A stretch of 55,958 nucleotides of DNA from an uncultured Prevotellaceae bacterium (GCA_902800495.1 CADCET010000028.1:37723-93680), one strand, 5' to 3'; positions 8,382-17,866 are shown, numbered from the stretch's first letter. Program-made: numbers and translations. The notes: generated by a model not told the origin, from the letters alone.

Positions 8382-10409
8382 GTGAAACGCCATAAGCAGA
8401 TAGTCATACTGATGCTGGGCATACTCACAAGTATGCCCAGCATTGTTTTTGCCCGAGACAAAGCAGACTCGCTCGTCTTGGAGCGTATGTTCACATATCG
8501 CAGCAACTATACGGCAGGCAAGCTGAACGGTTATGAGACAAACGTCTATATCAAACGCAACTTCAACGTCTGGCGCCGTAACGTCACGCTGTGGCTTATT
8601 CCGTCGATGTACTCTATTGCCGAGGGCGAACGCTCCTATCTCTCAGAGACTTACAACAGCATCAAATTCCGCGACTTTCAAGACTACGACCGTCGGGAAC
8701 GCGTCAGCTTCAGTACCATCCGCCACAACCGCCATACAATGTCGATCACGACGGAGTTTCTGATGCCCAACCTCTATGGCACCTGTCTCTACCAAGACCA
8801 TATTCTGTCACCCTTCAGTCGCAACAACCGCCGCTACTATCGCTATCGTTTCCGCTTTACTGATGGCGACTCAGCCATCGTCAACTTCAAGCCCCGTCTG
8901 TTAAGCAACACCCAGTTAGTGTCGGGATATGCCACCATACAAGTGTCGACAGGCAAGATTATGAGTGCAGCCTTCGATGGCGAATATGATATGATGCGGT
9001 TCCACACAGAGACAACGCAGGGCGACGGAGAGGTCAGCTCACTACTGCCTAAGAATTGTCGTACTCACTTGGTGTTCAAGTTCATGGGCAATCAGGTCTA
9101 TTTCAACAACGAAGCCATTTACGACTGCCCTGCGTTACCCGACTCTGTGGACGACGTCTTCGATGCACAGATGATGGACTCGATACGTCCCATCAAACTA
9201 AATGAGTCTGAACGGCAGATCTTTGACCATTGGGTGGAACAGCACAAGCCTGACACGACCGTCGTCGAGGACACCGTCCACCACTTTAACTTTGCCAAGG
9301 ACGTGCTGCAGGACGCCATCGGCGACAATCTTATTTCCAGCATCGGCTTCGAGTCTTCACGTGCCCGCATGAAATTTTCACCCATCCTCGACCCGCAGTA
9401 CGTCAGCTACAGTAGTACCCACGGTTTCGCCTACAAGCTCAAGATGGGTGCCTACTACAAGATTGACGACAAGCGTTTTCTGGAGTTCCAGCCTTGGTGC
9501 GGTTACAACTTCAAGTACAAGAAGTTCTATTACACCCTACCTGCTTACTATAATTATCTGCCTGAGCGTCACGGCCAGCTGATAGTCGTCTACGGTAACG
9601 GCAACCGCATCAGTAATGGCAGCATCATTGAGGAAATCAAGCGTGAACGTGGCGACACGCTGGAGTTAGACGGTAAGGAACTCGACTATTTCGACGATAA
9701 CTACTTCTCCATCAGCAACAATTACATGCTGGTCAAAGGTCTCGACTTGACCGCCGGTCTGACATACCATCGGCGTGTGCCCTATAACGCCGAAGAACTG
9801 TGGCACTACGGAAAGCCGCAGACCTACAACAGTCTGGCGCCTATGATAACAGTGCGTCTACAACCTTGGAAATACGGCCCGCTGATTTCCGTTGACTACG
9901 AGCGAGGTATCAAGGGACTGCTCAATGCCGACATCGACTATGAGCGTTGGGAGTTTGACGGCTCGTGGAAACACGACCTGAAACCCTTGCGCAAGCTGAA
10001 CGCACGTTTCGGCTACGGTTTCTATACCCGCAAGAAGACCAATTACTTCGTCGACTACATTCACTTCCGCGACAACAAGCTGCCGGGCGGATGGGACGAT
10101 GACTGGTCGGGCGATTTCCAACTGCTGAACAGCAGCTGGTATAATGAGTCGCGCTACTACGCCCGTACTCATTTCTCCTACGAGTCGCCGTTTCTCGTCG
10201 GCACCTGGTTGCCGCTCTTAGGACGTATCATTGAGAAAGAGCGCCTGTACTTCAGCGCCCTGAGCATCGACAACACGCGCCCCTACTACGAACTGGGCTA
10301 CGGCTTCTCTACACGTTTCATTTCCTTGGGACTGTTCACCAGCTTCCTCAGTTCCGAATTCCAAAGTTTCGACATTAAATTCACCTTTGAACTTTTCAGG
10401 CGATGGTAA
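8382..10409 (+). CDS. DUF5686 family outer-membrane protein
   Basis: Exported protein of 675 aa, probably an outer-membrane beta-barrel. The N-terminus KQIVILMLGILTSMPSIVFA is a signal peptide. The second half is rich in alternating aromatic/polar strands, and the protein ends SFDIKFTFELFRRW with a terminal aromatic residue, typical of barrels inserted by BamA. I place it in DUF5686, whose role is not known. The first possible start is GTG at 8382, only 4 nt after the promoter; the ATG at 8412 is an alternative but leaves a short signal peptide. A strong hairpin (8412-8443) lies in the signal-peptide codons. Its last codons overlap the start of the AddA-like gene by 7 nt, so the three genes 8382-16293 probably form one operon. 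Confidence 0.8.
   Translation: MKRHKQIVILMLGILTSMPSIVFARDKADSLVLERMFTYRSNYTAGKLNGYETNVYIKRNFNVWRRNVTLWLIPSMYSIAEGERSYLSETYNSIKFRDFQDYDRRERVSFSTIRHNRHTMSITTEFLMPNLYGTCLYQDHILSPFSRNNRRYYRYRFRFTDGDSAIVNFKPRLLSNTQLVSGYATIQVSTGKIMSAAFDGEYDMMRFHTETTQGDGEVSSLLPKNCRTHLVFKFMGNQVYFNNEAIYDCPALPDSVDDVFDAQMMDSIRPIKLNESERQIFDHWVEQHKPDTTVVEDTVHHFNFAKDVLQDAIGDNLISSIGFESSRARMKFSPILDPQYVSYSSTHGFAYKLKMGAYYKIDDKRFLEFQPWCGYNFKYKKFYYTLPAYYNYLPERHGQLIVVYGNGNRISNGSIIEEIKRERGDTLELDGKELDYFDDNYFSISNNYMLVKGLDLTAGLTYHRRVPYNAEELWHYGKPQTYNSLAPMITVRLQPWKYGPLISVDYERGIKGLLNADIDYERWEFDGSWKHDLKPLRKLNARFGYGFYTRKKTNYFVDYIHFRDNKLPGGWDDDWSGDFQLLNSSWYNESRYYARTHFSYESPFLVGTWLPLLGRIIEKERLYFSALSIDNTRPYYELGYGFSTRFISLGLFTSFLSSEFQSFDIKFTFELFRRW
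8412..8448 (+). terminator. Terminator-like hairpin inside the signal-peptide codons
   Basis: A perfect 14-bp stem (ATGCTGGGCATACT at 8412-8425, complement at 8430-8443, 4-nt loop) is followed by TGTTTTTG. It has the form of an intrinsic terminator yet sits at codons 11-22 of the DUF5686 gene, 35 nt after that gene's promoter and 70 nt after the rpoD stop. It could stop rpoD transcripts, attenuate the operon, or both. Confidence 0.6.
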
Positions 10410-13400
10410 AACCACTCACCGTATACAAAGCATCTGCAGGCAGCGGCAAGACGTTTGCGCTGGCCGTACAGTATATCAAGCTTGTGGTCAACAACCCGCA
10501 GGCATATCGTAACATCTTAGCTGTCACCTTCACCAATAAGGCTACAGAGGAGATGAAGAGCCGCATACTGAGTCAGCTCTACGGCATCTGGAAAATGAAG
10601 GATCATCCTGAGGATTATCCTGAGTCGCATCCGTATATGGAGCAAGTGTGCAAGGCACTTGGCGCAGAGCCCCAGTTCGTCAGCGAACGGGCAGGCATCG
10701 CCCTCAGTCTGTTGCTACACAACTACAACCACTTCCGTGTGATGACTATCGACACGTTCTTCCAAAGCGTGCTGCGCAATCTGGCCCGTGAACTTGACCT
10801 CACAGCTAACCTGCGCATCAGCCTGAACGATTCGCAGATAGAGGAGCTGGCCGTCGACGAGATGATTGACGACTTGCAGACCAGCGACGTAGTGCTGCAA
10901 TGGATATTGAAGTACATCATGGAGAACATCTCCGACGACCGCTCGTGGAACGTCATCGGACAGATCAAGCAATTCGGAAAGACCATTTTCAGGGATTACT
11001 ACAGGGACATCAGTCGCCAGTTGGACGAATGCCTGCAGCAGAAGGACTTCTTTGACAACTATACCCGTATGCTGCGAAGCGTCCGCGACAAAGCCAAAGA
11101 GCGCATGTCGCAATTGGCGGAATCGTTCTTCAGCACGCTTGAGGAAGAAGGTCTGAAGATTGACGACCTGGCAAACAAGCGTCGCGGTATTGCCGGGTTC
11201 TTCTTGAAACTGCAAAACGGCGTCTTCGACGAAAGCATCGAGAACCAGACGGTTGCCAACTGCTTGGGCAATCCCGAAAAGTGGTATGCCAAGAATCACG
11301 AGCGCCGCGAACTTATACACATGCTGGCCGACGGACCGTTGGGCGACATTCTGCACCGCGCCGTCGAAGAGCGTCCCCGCCAATGGCGACTCTACCAAAG
11401 CGCCGTTCTTACCTTGCGCCACCTGAATCAGGTGCGTCTGTTGAGCAACATCGAGAAGAAGGTGCGCGCCATGAACGAGGAGAACAACCGTTTTCTGCTC
11501 AGCGACACCCACAAGCTGCTCAACACGCTCATCAGCGACAGCGATTCTCCTTTTATCTTTGAGAAGATAGGTACGCAACTGGACCATATCATGATTGACG
11601 AGTTCCAGGATACCAGTACCATCCAATGGCAGAACTTCCGTGTTCTGCTGCAGGAGACGATGAGTCGTCAGGACAGCGAGAACGTCATCGTGGGCGATGT
11701 CAAGCAAAGCATTTACCGCTGGCGAAGTGGCGACTGGCGACTGCTGAACGACATCGAGCAGCAGTTCCCCGCCGAGATGCTCAAGACAGAGCCGCTGAAA
11801 ACCAACCGGCGCTCGGAACGCAGGATTATTGAGTTCAACAACGCCTTCTTCCTTGAGGCTGCCAAATATGAGCACGACGTGCTGGCCGACAACCCGGAGG
11901 CCGACCAGCAGCAAAGAGCCTATGCCGACGTTGAGCAGCTCATTCCCGACGGCAAGCCTGCCACGGGCTATGTCAACATACGCCTGCTGACGGCTGACGA
12001 CTATCAGCAACAGACGCTCGACCTGTTAGCCGACACCATCAGCGACCTGTTGCAGAAGAACATTCCCCAACGCAAGATAGCTATCCTCGTACGCACCAAC
12101 AGCTATATCCCCATCATTGCCAACTATATGGCCGAACAACGTCCTGACGTCCGTATCGTCAGCGACGAAGCATTCCGGCTCGACGCCTCACGCCCTGTAA
12201 ACATCATCATACAAGCCATGCGTGTGCTGGCACATCCCGACGACCTGCTGGCTCGTGCTTTCCTCGAGAAAGCCACACCTGACGGCATCGTCATCGACGA
12301 CGAGACGCGCGAACACTATAGGTCGCTACCACTTTACGAACTGGTGGAACAACTCTTTGCCGACTACCGTCTCGACCGTTTCGACGACCAGAGTGCCTAC
12401 GTCTGCGCCTTCTTCGACCAGCTGAACAGCTTTATATCTGAAAATGCGGCAACTATCGAGGATTTCGTAGAGGAATGGGAAGACAGCATCAGGCAGAAAA
12501 CCATTCAGAGCGACGTGACGGACGGCATACGCATTATCAGCATCCACAAGTCGAAGGGCCTGGAGTTCGACCACGTCTTGCTTCCCTTCTGCGACTGGCA
12601 ATTAGAAAAAATGGGTAACGTGCTATGGTGCTATCCCGACGAGGCTCCGTTCGACGAGCTGCCCATTGCCCCTATCGACTACAGCCAGAAGGGCATGCTG
12701 GGCACCATCTACGAAGACGACTACCGTCACGAGCATCTTCAGAACGTTGTCGACAACCTGAACCTGCTCTACGTCGCCTTTACCCGTGCCCGCAGTAGTC
12801 TGTACGTCGTTGGCAAGCGCGGGGCCAAGAATTCGCGCTCGGAGATTATCGAGCATACGCTGTCGCAGATTCCTGGTACGCTGAGCGGTCTTGAGGATCA
12901 AGAGCAACCGCTCGTCTATGAGTATGGGACGCCCCCCACTCTATCAGCGCCAACCGCGCCATCGGCAGCTCGCGCTTCTCGTCCCAAGAACGTGTTCCTA
13001 CAGCCCTCTGACGTTATCGACGTACACGTCACAGCAACAAGCACAGTCAAGACAGAGTTCCGTCAAAGCAACCAAAGCCGCGACTTTACGAGCAGCGACG
13101 ACGAACAGGCCTCGGCCACCGACTACATACAATTGGGCAGTATCCTGCATCGCGTCTTTTCTACCATCCGTACTCGTGACGATATTGAAGACGCCCTGCG
13201 GCAGTTGGAGGAAGAAGGCATTCTCTACGACGACCAGCTGACGACAGAGCGCATCATGACGCTGCTGCGCAAACGGCTGGAGCACCCGCAGGTAGCCGAC
13301 TGGTTCTCTGACCGCTGGAAGCTTTTCAACGAGTGTGCCATCCTCAGTACGGTCGGCAATCAGGTCATTGAGCGTCGGCCCGACCGCGTGATGACCGACG

Positions 13401-13564
13401 GCGAGCATTGGGTGGTTGTCGACTTCAAGTTCGGACGTCCACACGAGGAGCACCACCAGCAAGTGGGCGAATACATGCGACTGCTGCGGGCTATGGGACA
13501 CAGTCGTGTGCAGGGATTCCTTTGGTACGTTTACAGTAACAAGATTGAAGAAGTAGCAGCATGA
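10403..13564 (+). CDS. AddA/RecB-like UvrD-family helicase-nuclease
   Basis: Superfamily 1 helicase of 1053 aa with a C-terminal nuclease, likely the main motor of a double-strand-break end-resection complex. Walker A is at residues 10-17 (ASAGSGKT), motif Ia follows (AVTFTNKATEEMKSR), Walker B is IMIDEFQDTS near residue 396, motif IV-VI regions include KTNRRSERRIIEFN, ISIHKSKGLEFDHVLLPF and LLYVAFTRARSSLYV. A PD-(D/E)xK nuclease is near residue 1007 (WVVVDFKFG followed by a conserved Q). The proline/alanine-rich stretch before it (PPTLSAPTAPSAARAS) is a linker. It overlaps the DUF5686 gene by 7 nt and the next gene by 4 nt (ATGA), so AddA- and AddB-like subunits are translationally coupled. 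Confidence 0.88.
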   Translation: MVKPLTVYKASAGSGKTFALAVQYIKLVVNNPQAYRNILAVTFTNKATEEMKSRILSQLYGIWKMKDHPEDYPESHPYMEQVCKALGAEPQFVSERAGIALSLLLHNYNHFRVMTIDTFFQSVLRNLARELDLTANLRISLNDSQIEELAVDEMIDDLQTSDVVLQWILKYIMENISDDRSWNVIGQIKQFGKTIFRDYYRDISRQLDECLQQKDFFDNYTRMLRSVRDKAKERMSQLAESFFSTLEEEGLKIDDLANKRRGIAGFFLKLQNGVFDESIENQTVANCLGNPEKWYAKNHERRELIHMLADGPLGDILHRAVEERPRQWRLYQSAVLTLRHLNQVRLLSNIEKKVRAMNEENNRFLLSDTHKLLNTLISDSDSPFIFEKIGTQLDHIMIDEFQDTSTIQWQNFRVLLQETMSRQDSENVIVGDVKQSIYRWRSGDWRLLNDIEQQFPAEMLKTEPLKTNRRSERRIIEFNNAFFLEAAKYEHDVLADNPEADQQQRAYADVEQLIPDGKPATGYVNIRLLTADDYQQQTLDLLADTISDLLQKNIPQRKIAILVRTNSYIPIIANYMAEQRPDVRIVSDEAFRLDASRPVNIIIQAMRVLAHPDDLLARAFLEKATPDGIVIDDETREHYRSLPLYELVEQLFADYRLDRFDDQSAYVCAFFDQLNSFISENAATIEDFVEEWEDSIRQKTIQSDVTDGIRIISIHKSKGLEFDHVLLPFCDWQLEKMGNVLWCYPDEAPFDELPIAPIDYSQKGMLGTIYEDDYRHEHLQNVVDNLNLLYVAFTRARSSLYVVGKRGAKNSRSEIIEHTLSQIPGTLSGLEDQEQPLVYEYGTPPTLSAPTAPSAARASRPKNVFLQPSDVIDVHVTATSTVKTEFRQSNQSRDFTSSDDEQASATDYIQLGSILHRVFSTIRTRDDIEDALRQLEEEGILYDDQLTTERIMTLLRKRLEHPQVADWFSDRWKLFNECAILSTVGNQVIERRPDRVMTDGEHWVVVDFKFGRPHEEHHQQVGEYMRLLRAMGHSRVQGFLWYVYSNKIEEVAA

Positions 13565-16293
13565 AAACATTTCTTGAATATGTAGCCCGCGACATTATCG
13601 ACAAGTTGGGTACCGACCTGTCGCGCGTAGCCGTCGTCTTCCCCAACAAGCGAGCCTCGCTGTTTCTGAACGACGCTTTGGCCCGTCTTTCGGCGCAACC
13701 GCTTTGGTCGCCTGTCTACATCACCATCAGCGACCTCTTCCGTCTGCACTCCCGCTGCCGGGTGGCCGACCCCATCAAGCTGGTCTGCGACCTTTATCGC
13801 TCTTACATCGAGGTAACAGGATTCGACGAGACACTCGACCACTTCTACGGCTGGGGCCAGCTGCTCATCACCGATTTCGACGATATCGACAAGAATATGG
13901 CACCTGCCGACAAGGTTTTTGCCAACCTGCGCGACATCCACGAACTCGACGATGTCAGTTATCTGAACGACGAACAGAAGGCCGTCATCCAGAAGTTCTT
14001 TTCGAACTTCTCCGACCAGCATAACAGCCAGCTCAAGGAACGTTTCCTGCGGCTGTGGGCGAAGATGGGCGACATCTACCAGTCGTTCAACAGCCGGCTG
14101 GCTCAGCAGGGGCTGGCATACGAGGGAGCGCTCTACCGTCAAGTAGTTGAAGACGAGTCGCAGGACTTCGAGTACGACCACTACATCTTTGTAGGCTTCA
14201 ACCTCATCCAAGTGGTTGAGCAGCGTCTCTTCCGGCGTCTGAAAAACGAAGGCAAGGCATCCTTCTATTGGGATTTTGACCATTTCTATATGAAGTCTGA
14301 GGCCGGACGATTCATCTCGCAGTATCTGAAGGACTTTCCCAACGAGCTGCCCATTGACAACGACGACATCTACCGCAACTTCGTGCGTCCCAAGAAGATT
14401 GACATTGTATCGGCTTCCACAGAAGACATCCAGGCGCGCTATGCCACCCGATGGCTACAGGAGAACGGACGCATCGACGCAGGCCGGCGGACGGCCATCG
14501 TTCTCTGTAATGAAACGCTGCTACAGACCATCGTCCACTGTCTGCCTGACAGCTTGGAGCACGTCAACATCACGACGGGCTATCCGCTGCAGCTGACGCC
14601 TGTCAGTTCGTTCATATCGCTGCTGTTCAGTCTCTACATACAGGGCTACGACCGCCAGCGTGAACGCTTCCGTCACCGACACCTTGAACGCATACGCAAC
14701 CATCCCTACGCCCGGTATATCGAAGACGAATCGCTGCTGACGACTATTAAGCCCGACACGTCGGTCATCAGTCGCATCACCACCATCATTCGTCATACGG
14801 CGAAGCAGATAGCCCTCGCACAAAACCCTTCACCCCTCACGACAGAATCTCTTTTCCGCGCCTATACCCTACTCAACCGTCTGAACACGCTGGCGCAGAA
14901 TGGCGACCTGACGGTTGACGACATCACGATGCAGCGCGTAGCCTCGCAGCTGATTCTGCAGACTACCATTCCTTTTCACGGCGAACCGGCTGTGGGACTT
15001 CAGGTGATGGGCGTACTTGAAACGCGAAACCTCGACTTCGACCACGTGCTGCTGCTCTCTTGCAACGAGGGAAACATGCCGCGAGGCGTCACCGATTCGT
15101 CGTTCATTCCCTACTCCATCCGTCGGGCTTACGGGCTGACGACGGCCGAACACAAGGTGGCCATCTATGCCTATTACTTCAACCGCTTGCTCAGTCGTGC
15201 TACCGACGTCACCATCGTCTACAACAATGCGACGACCGACGGACAGGCGTCCGAGATGAGCCGGTTTATTCAGCAGCTGCTAGTGGAGGATTCGCATCAC
15301 GCCATAGGCCGATACACGCTGCAGACGGGTCAGCACAGCCTGCAACAACACCCCCGTACGATAGAAAAGACGCCTGCCGTCGTCGACGTGCTACGCCAGC
15401 GTTTCGCCAAGTCGCTACTCTCGCCGACAGCCATTAACCGCTATATGCGCTGTCCGCTGCAGTTCTACTTCTGCTACGTCGAAGGACTGCAGGAACCCAA
15501 CGACACAGAAGAGGGCGTCATCGACAACCGCGCTTTCGGCAACATCTTCCACAACGCGGCCCAGATGCTCTACGAGCGACTGACGCAGAAAAGCAAGACG
15601 GTTCGTGCCTCTGACCTTGAACAGCTGCTGAAGACAAAAGTAGATATTGAACGTGCCGTAGATGCTGCCTTTGCAAAAGAAATGAACTGCGAAGCGCTGG
15701 GCGGACTGGGACTCATCAATCGTGAGGTCATCATCCATTATCTGCGGCAATTGGTGGAGGTCGACCGACAGTTAGCACCCTTCACCATTCTGGAATTAGA
15801 GAAGGACGTCGTAAGCCAGGTCTTTGTCCGTTCGTTAGGCATGACCGTCACCATCGGCGGACGTGTCGACCGCATGGACTGTATCAATACGGGCGACGGC
15901 GAACAGATACGCGTCATCGACTACAAGACCAGCGCCTCGCGCCTGCGGCCCCTGAAGAGCGTCGACGACATCTTCAGCGACAGCCAGCTGCGCAACCACA
16001 GCGACTACTACCTACAGACCATGCTTTACGCTCGCATCGAGCGGAGCCGTCAGCAGTTGCCCGTAGCTCCGGCCCTGCTGTTCATCCAGCACACGTCGGC
16101 TGACAAGTTCAACCCCATTCTGAAATTCGGCAATGACTACATCAACGATGTAGCCACACCCGATGGTGACACGTTCACACGTCTGCTTATGCAGAAAGTT
16201 GAGGAAATCTTCGACGCCTCAATACCCTTCACACCTGCCGCCGACCCCGATCGCTGCCGCTACTGCCCCTACGCACAGATCTGCGGGCTGTAA
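13561..16293 (+). CDS. AddB-like nuclease subunit with iron-sulfur cysteines
   Basis: Partner of the preceding helicase, 910 aa. The N-terminal part is helicase-like but shows no Walker A (VAVVFPNKRASLFLNDALA takes that place), so this half is probably structural. The C-terminal part is a PD-(D/E)xK nuclease: GGRVDRMDC near residue 767 and VIDYKTSA near 786. A cysteine near residue 631 (YMRCPLQFY) and C899, C902, C908 at the very end (CRYCPYAQIC) reproduce the C...C-x2-C-x5-C pattern that binds a 4Fe-4S cluster in AddB. The ATG overlaps the stop of the AddA-like gene as ATGA. It ends 3 nt before the convergent ATPase gene. Confidence 0.87.
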   Translation: MKTFLEYVARDIIDKLGTDLSRVAVVFPNKRASLFLNDALARLSAQPLWSPVYITISDLFRLHSRCRVADPIKLVCDLYRSYIEVTGFDETLDHFYGWGQLLITDFDDIDKNMAPADKVFANLRDIHELDDVSYLNDEQKAVIQKFFSNFSDQHNSQLKERFLRLWAKMGDIYQSFNSRLAQQGLAYEGALYRQVVEDESQDFEYDHYIFVGFNLIQVVEQRLFRRLKNEGKASFYWDFDHFYMKSEAGRFISQYLKDFPNELPIDNDDIYRNFVRPKKIDIVSASTEDIQARYATRWLQENGRIDAGRRTAIVLCNETLLQTIVHCLPDSLEHVNITTGYPLQLTPVSSFISLLFSLYIQGYDRQRERFRHRHLERIRNHPYARYIEDESLLTTIKPDTSVISRITTIIRHTAKQIALAQNPSPLTTESLFRAYTLLNRLNTLAQNGDLTVDDITMQRVASQLILQTTIPFHGEPAVGLQVMGVLETRNLDFDHVLLLSCNEGNMPRGVTDSSFIPYSIRRAYGLTTAEHKVAIYAYYFNRLLSRATDVTIVYNNATTDGQASEMSRFIQQLLVEDSHHAIGRYTLQTGQHSLQQHPRTIEKTPAVVDVLRQRFAKSLLSPTAINRYMRCPLQFYFCYVEGLQEPNDTEEGVIDNRAFGNIFHNAAQMLYERLTQKSKTVRASDLEQLLKTKVDIERAVDAAFAKEMNCEALGGLGLINREVIIHYLRQLVEVDRQLAPFTILELEKDVVSQVFVRSLGMTVTIGGRVDRMDCINTGDGEQIRVIDYKTSASRLRPLKSVDDIFSDSQLRNHSDYYLQTMLYARIERSRQQLPVAPALLFIQHTSADKFNPILKFGNDYINDVATPDGDTFTRLLMQKVEEIFDASIPFTPAADPDRCRYCPYAQICGL

Positions 16294-16296
16294 GCC

Positions 16297-17391
16297 TTAC
16301 TTCCGCAGGGCGAGGTTATAGTTGTAGTACTCCTTGTTGCCGGTAATCTCCTGGATAACGCGGATGAAGGGCGGGAAGTTGACGTCCTCAGCATCGGCAA
16401 TGCCCTTGGTCTCAAGGATGACGAGCCCCTGAAGCACGCCCTTATAGGTGTCGAGCTCGAAATATTGCCCCTGCCAGATGAAGCTCTGACGGCGCTTGCT
16501 AATGGACTGACGGTAGGGGTCGGCCTGCTGTAGCAGCGACTCGTACAGCGCATTCTCCACCTGTCGCTCCGTCTCAATCTGCTCACCTGGACCCGTGCGC
16601 TTCTTCGTGTTGTGTACGTTGACCACCTTACCACTCAGCCACGTGCGACGACGAAGCCTGACCTCCGTTCCCGGCTCGCTCACCAAGTACGTCTGAAGGA
16701 TGTCGCTATCGATGGTTTCAGGCAGCTGACCCGTCAGTTCGACAAGATACTTGCGCTCCTCGGTGACGGGCTGCGGCAGTCCGAGCACGTTCGAGATTTC
16801 GCGGATGACGCGTTGCATCTTGCGTTCGAAGTCGTCGTGATTGTTGATAACGCGCAGGTGGGGATGGCCCGTCCAAGCCTTGATGACCTTCTTGTCCAGT
16901 TCGCGAGCGGCCCGCAGTCCCTCCTCGTCGGCCTTCTCATAGCGTATGGAGTTGGTGGCCGTTGTGTAATACTGCTCAGCACCGTCGGCAGCCGACACCA
17001 AGTGGAGCACGGCATCATAGCGTTCGAGCAGCTGGTTACGGTTGACGCCCGTCTGCGACGTGATGTCATCCCACTCTTCGGGTGCCATATAGGCCGAGAT
17101 GTCTAAAGCGCCGCGGTCGCAGACGATGAGCACAGGCTTCGTACAGACAGACGCCAAGCGCTCGAACTGCGCCTCGAAAGCTAACTGCGTCTCCAGAATA
17201 GCGCGTTCGCCCTCGAAGTAGAGCTGGCGGTTGGGCGTCAGATAGTTCCAGCCAGCAAGGCTGTAGATGGTTGGCACTTCAGGCACGCAGAACACCTTGA
17301 AGCCGAGGCTGTTGAAATGTTCAATCACTCTCACCAATGCGGTGGTCTTGCCGGCACAGGGCCCACCAGTGAGGACTATTTTCTTCATCAT
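16297..17391 (-). CDS. P-loop ATPase with CYTH-like C-terminal domain
   Basis: Two-domain protein of 364 aa. The N-terminus is a small NadR/AAA_28-type P-loop domain: Walker A at residues 9-16 (GGPCAGKT), then VLIVCDRGALDISAYM and an adenylate-kinase-like lid region. The C-terminal half from about residue 210 (ERKYLVELTGQLPE, EVRLRRRTWL, RTGPGEQIETERQV, FELDTYKG, LVILETKGI) looks like a CYTH/triphosphate-tunnel domain that binds polyphosphate or nucleotide triphosphates. The same pairing is known in Ttd14-like proteins. The start is set at one of two adjacent ATGs (17391 or 17388), giving MMKKIVLTGGPCAGKT; 22 upstream codons in frame include the promoter and are excluded. Convergent with the AddB-like gene. 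Confidence 0.82.
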   Translation of the reverse strand: MMKKIVLTGGPCAGKTTALVRVIEHFNSLGFKVFCVPEVPTIYSLAGWNYLTPNRQLYFEGERAILETQLAFEAQFERLASVCTKPVLIVCDRGALDISAYMAPEEWDDITSQTGVNRNQLLERYDAVLHLVSAADGAEQYYTTATNSIRYEKADEEGLRAARELDKKVIKAWTGHPHLRVINNHDDFERKMQRVIREISNVLGLPQPVTEERKYLVELTGQLPETIDSDILQTYLVSEPGTEVRLRRRTWLSGKVVNVHNTKKRTGPGEQIETERQVENALYESLLQQADPYRQSISKRRQSFIWQGQYFELDTYKGVLQGLVILETKGIADAEDVNFPPFIRVIQEITGNKEYYNYNLALRK

Positions 17392-17426
17392 ATCCTTATC
17401 AGTTTGTCGTGTAGCAATATCGACTG

Positions 17427-17457
17427 CAAAGTTACATAATATTTGGCAACAAACCAA
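17427..17457 (-). promoter_or_regulatory. Promoter of the CYTH-type ATPase gene
   Basis: On the minus strand TTG (complement of 17455-17457), a 20-nt spacer, then TAACTTTG (complement of 17427-17434). Confidence 0.65.
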
Positions 17458-17468
17458 GAAAAATCAGA

Positions 17469-17662
17469 AAAATGTGCAAATGTGCAAATTGCATTTTATT
17501 TTTTGAAAAACGAGTAAGATGAAGTATGGTAAGAATAAGTACTAAATATAATATAAGTAATTAATAATCAATATATTATATAATAATTATATAATAATAT
17601 CATACTCTCTTTTTCTTTACCAACATCAAAAAAGTTTTGCAATTTGCACATTTGCACATTTT
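17469..17662. repeat. Element with perfect 25-bp terminal inverted repeats
   Basis: The arm at 17469-17493, which contains GTGCAAATGTGCAAATTGCA, is exactly complementary to 17638-17662. A second, inner 8-bp pair (17499-17506 with 17626-17633) and a partial match around TATGGTAAGAA extend the fold. The core is almost pure A+T and has no reading frame. Size (194 bp) and structure fit a MITE or fold-back repeat. I found no clear target-site duplication. It accounts for most of the gene-free stretch 17458-17820. Confidence 0.7.
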
Positions 17663-17711
17663 GGTCATTTTCTACTAACTGTTGGTCATTATTTCCAACA
17701 AAGATGGACTT

Positions 17712-17800
17712 CGCTTACCTTACGGCACCCCTGACCTTTGCTTACGGCAAACCCGACCTTTGCTTACGGTAAACCTGGGGTTTGCTTACGGCAAAGGTTG
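17712..17800. repeat. Four tandem hairpin units, 22-24 bp period
   Basis: Units start near 17712, 17735, 17757 and 17781. Three share the core TTTGCTTACGGCAAA or TTTGCTTACGGTAAA, itself a small palindrome (TTTGC/GCAAA around TTACG); the first unit is degenerate. The array lies 30-120 nt upstream of the lysozyme promoter. Confidence 0.75.
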
Positions 17801-17827
17801 GGGGAGTAAAAATATCTGCACGAGTTC

Positions 17828-17858
17828 TTGACTACATCGACTTTTCTTCGTAACTTTG
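17828..17858 (+). promoter_or_regulatory. Promoter of the GH25 lysozyme gene
   Basis: TTG at 17828-17830, 20-nt spacer, TAACTTTG at 17851-17858. The start codon follows only 9 nt later, so the 5' untranslated leader must be just a few nucleotides. Confidence 0.75.
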
Positions 17859-17866
17859 CACCCCAA

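Noticed and set aside
10715-12010. Antisense frame of 431 codons inside the AddA-like gene
   Set aside because: It lies fully within a helicase gene with all motifs in the plus frame. It is a codon-bias shadow.
14827-14843. CCCTTCACCCCTCAC tract in the AddB-like gene as another repeat insert
   Set aside because: Only one and a half units, coding for NPSPLT in a loop. Too short to tell from ordinary sequence.
17701-17810. CRISPR-like array
   Set aside because: The units are 22-24 bp and contiguous, with no unique spacers and no cas genes nearby. They are tandem hairpins.
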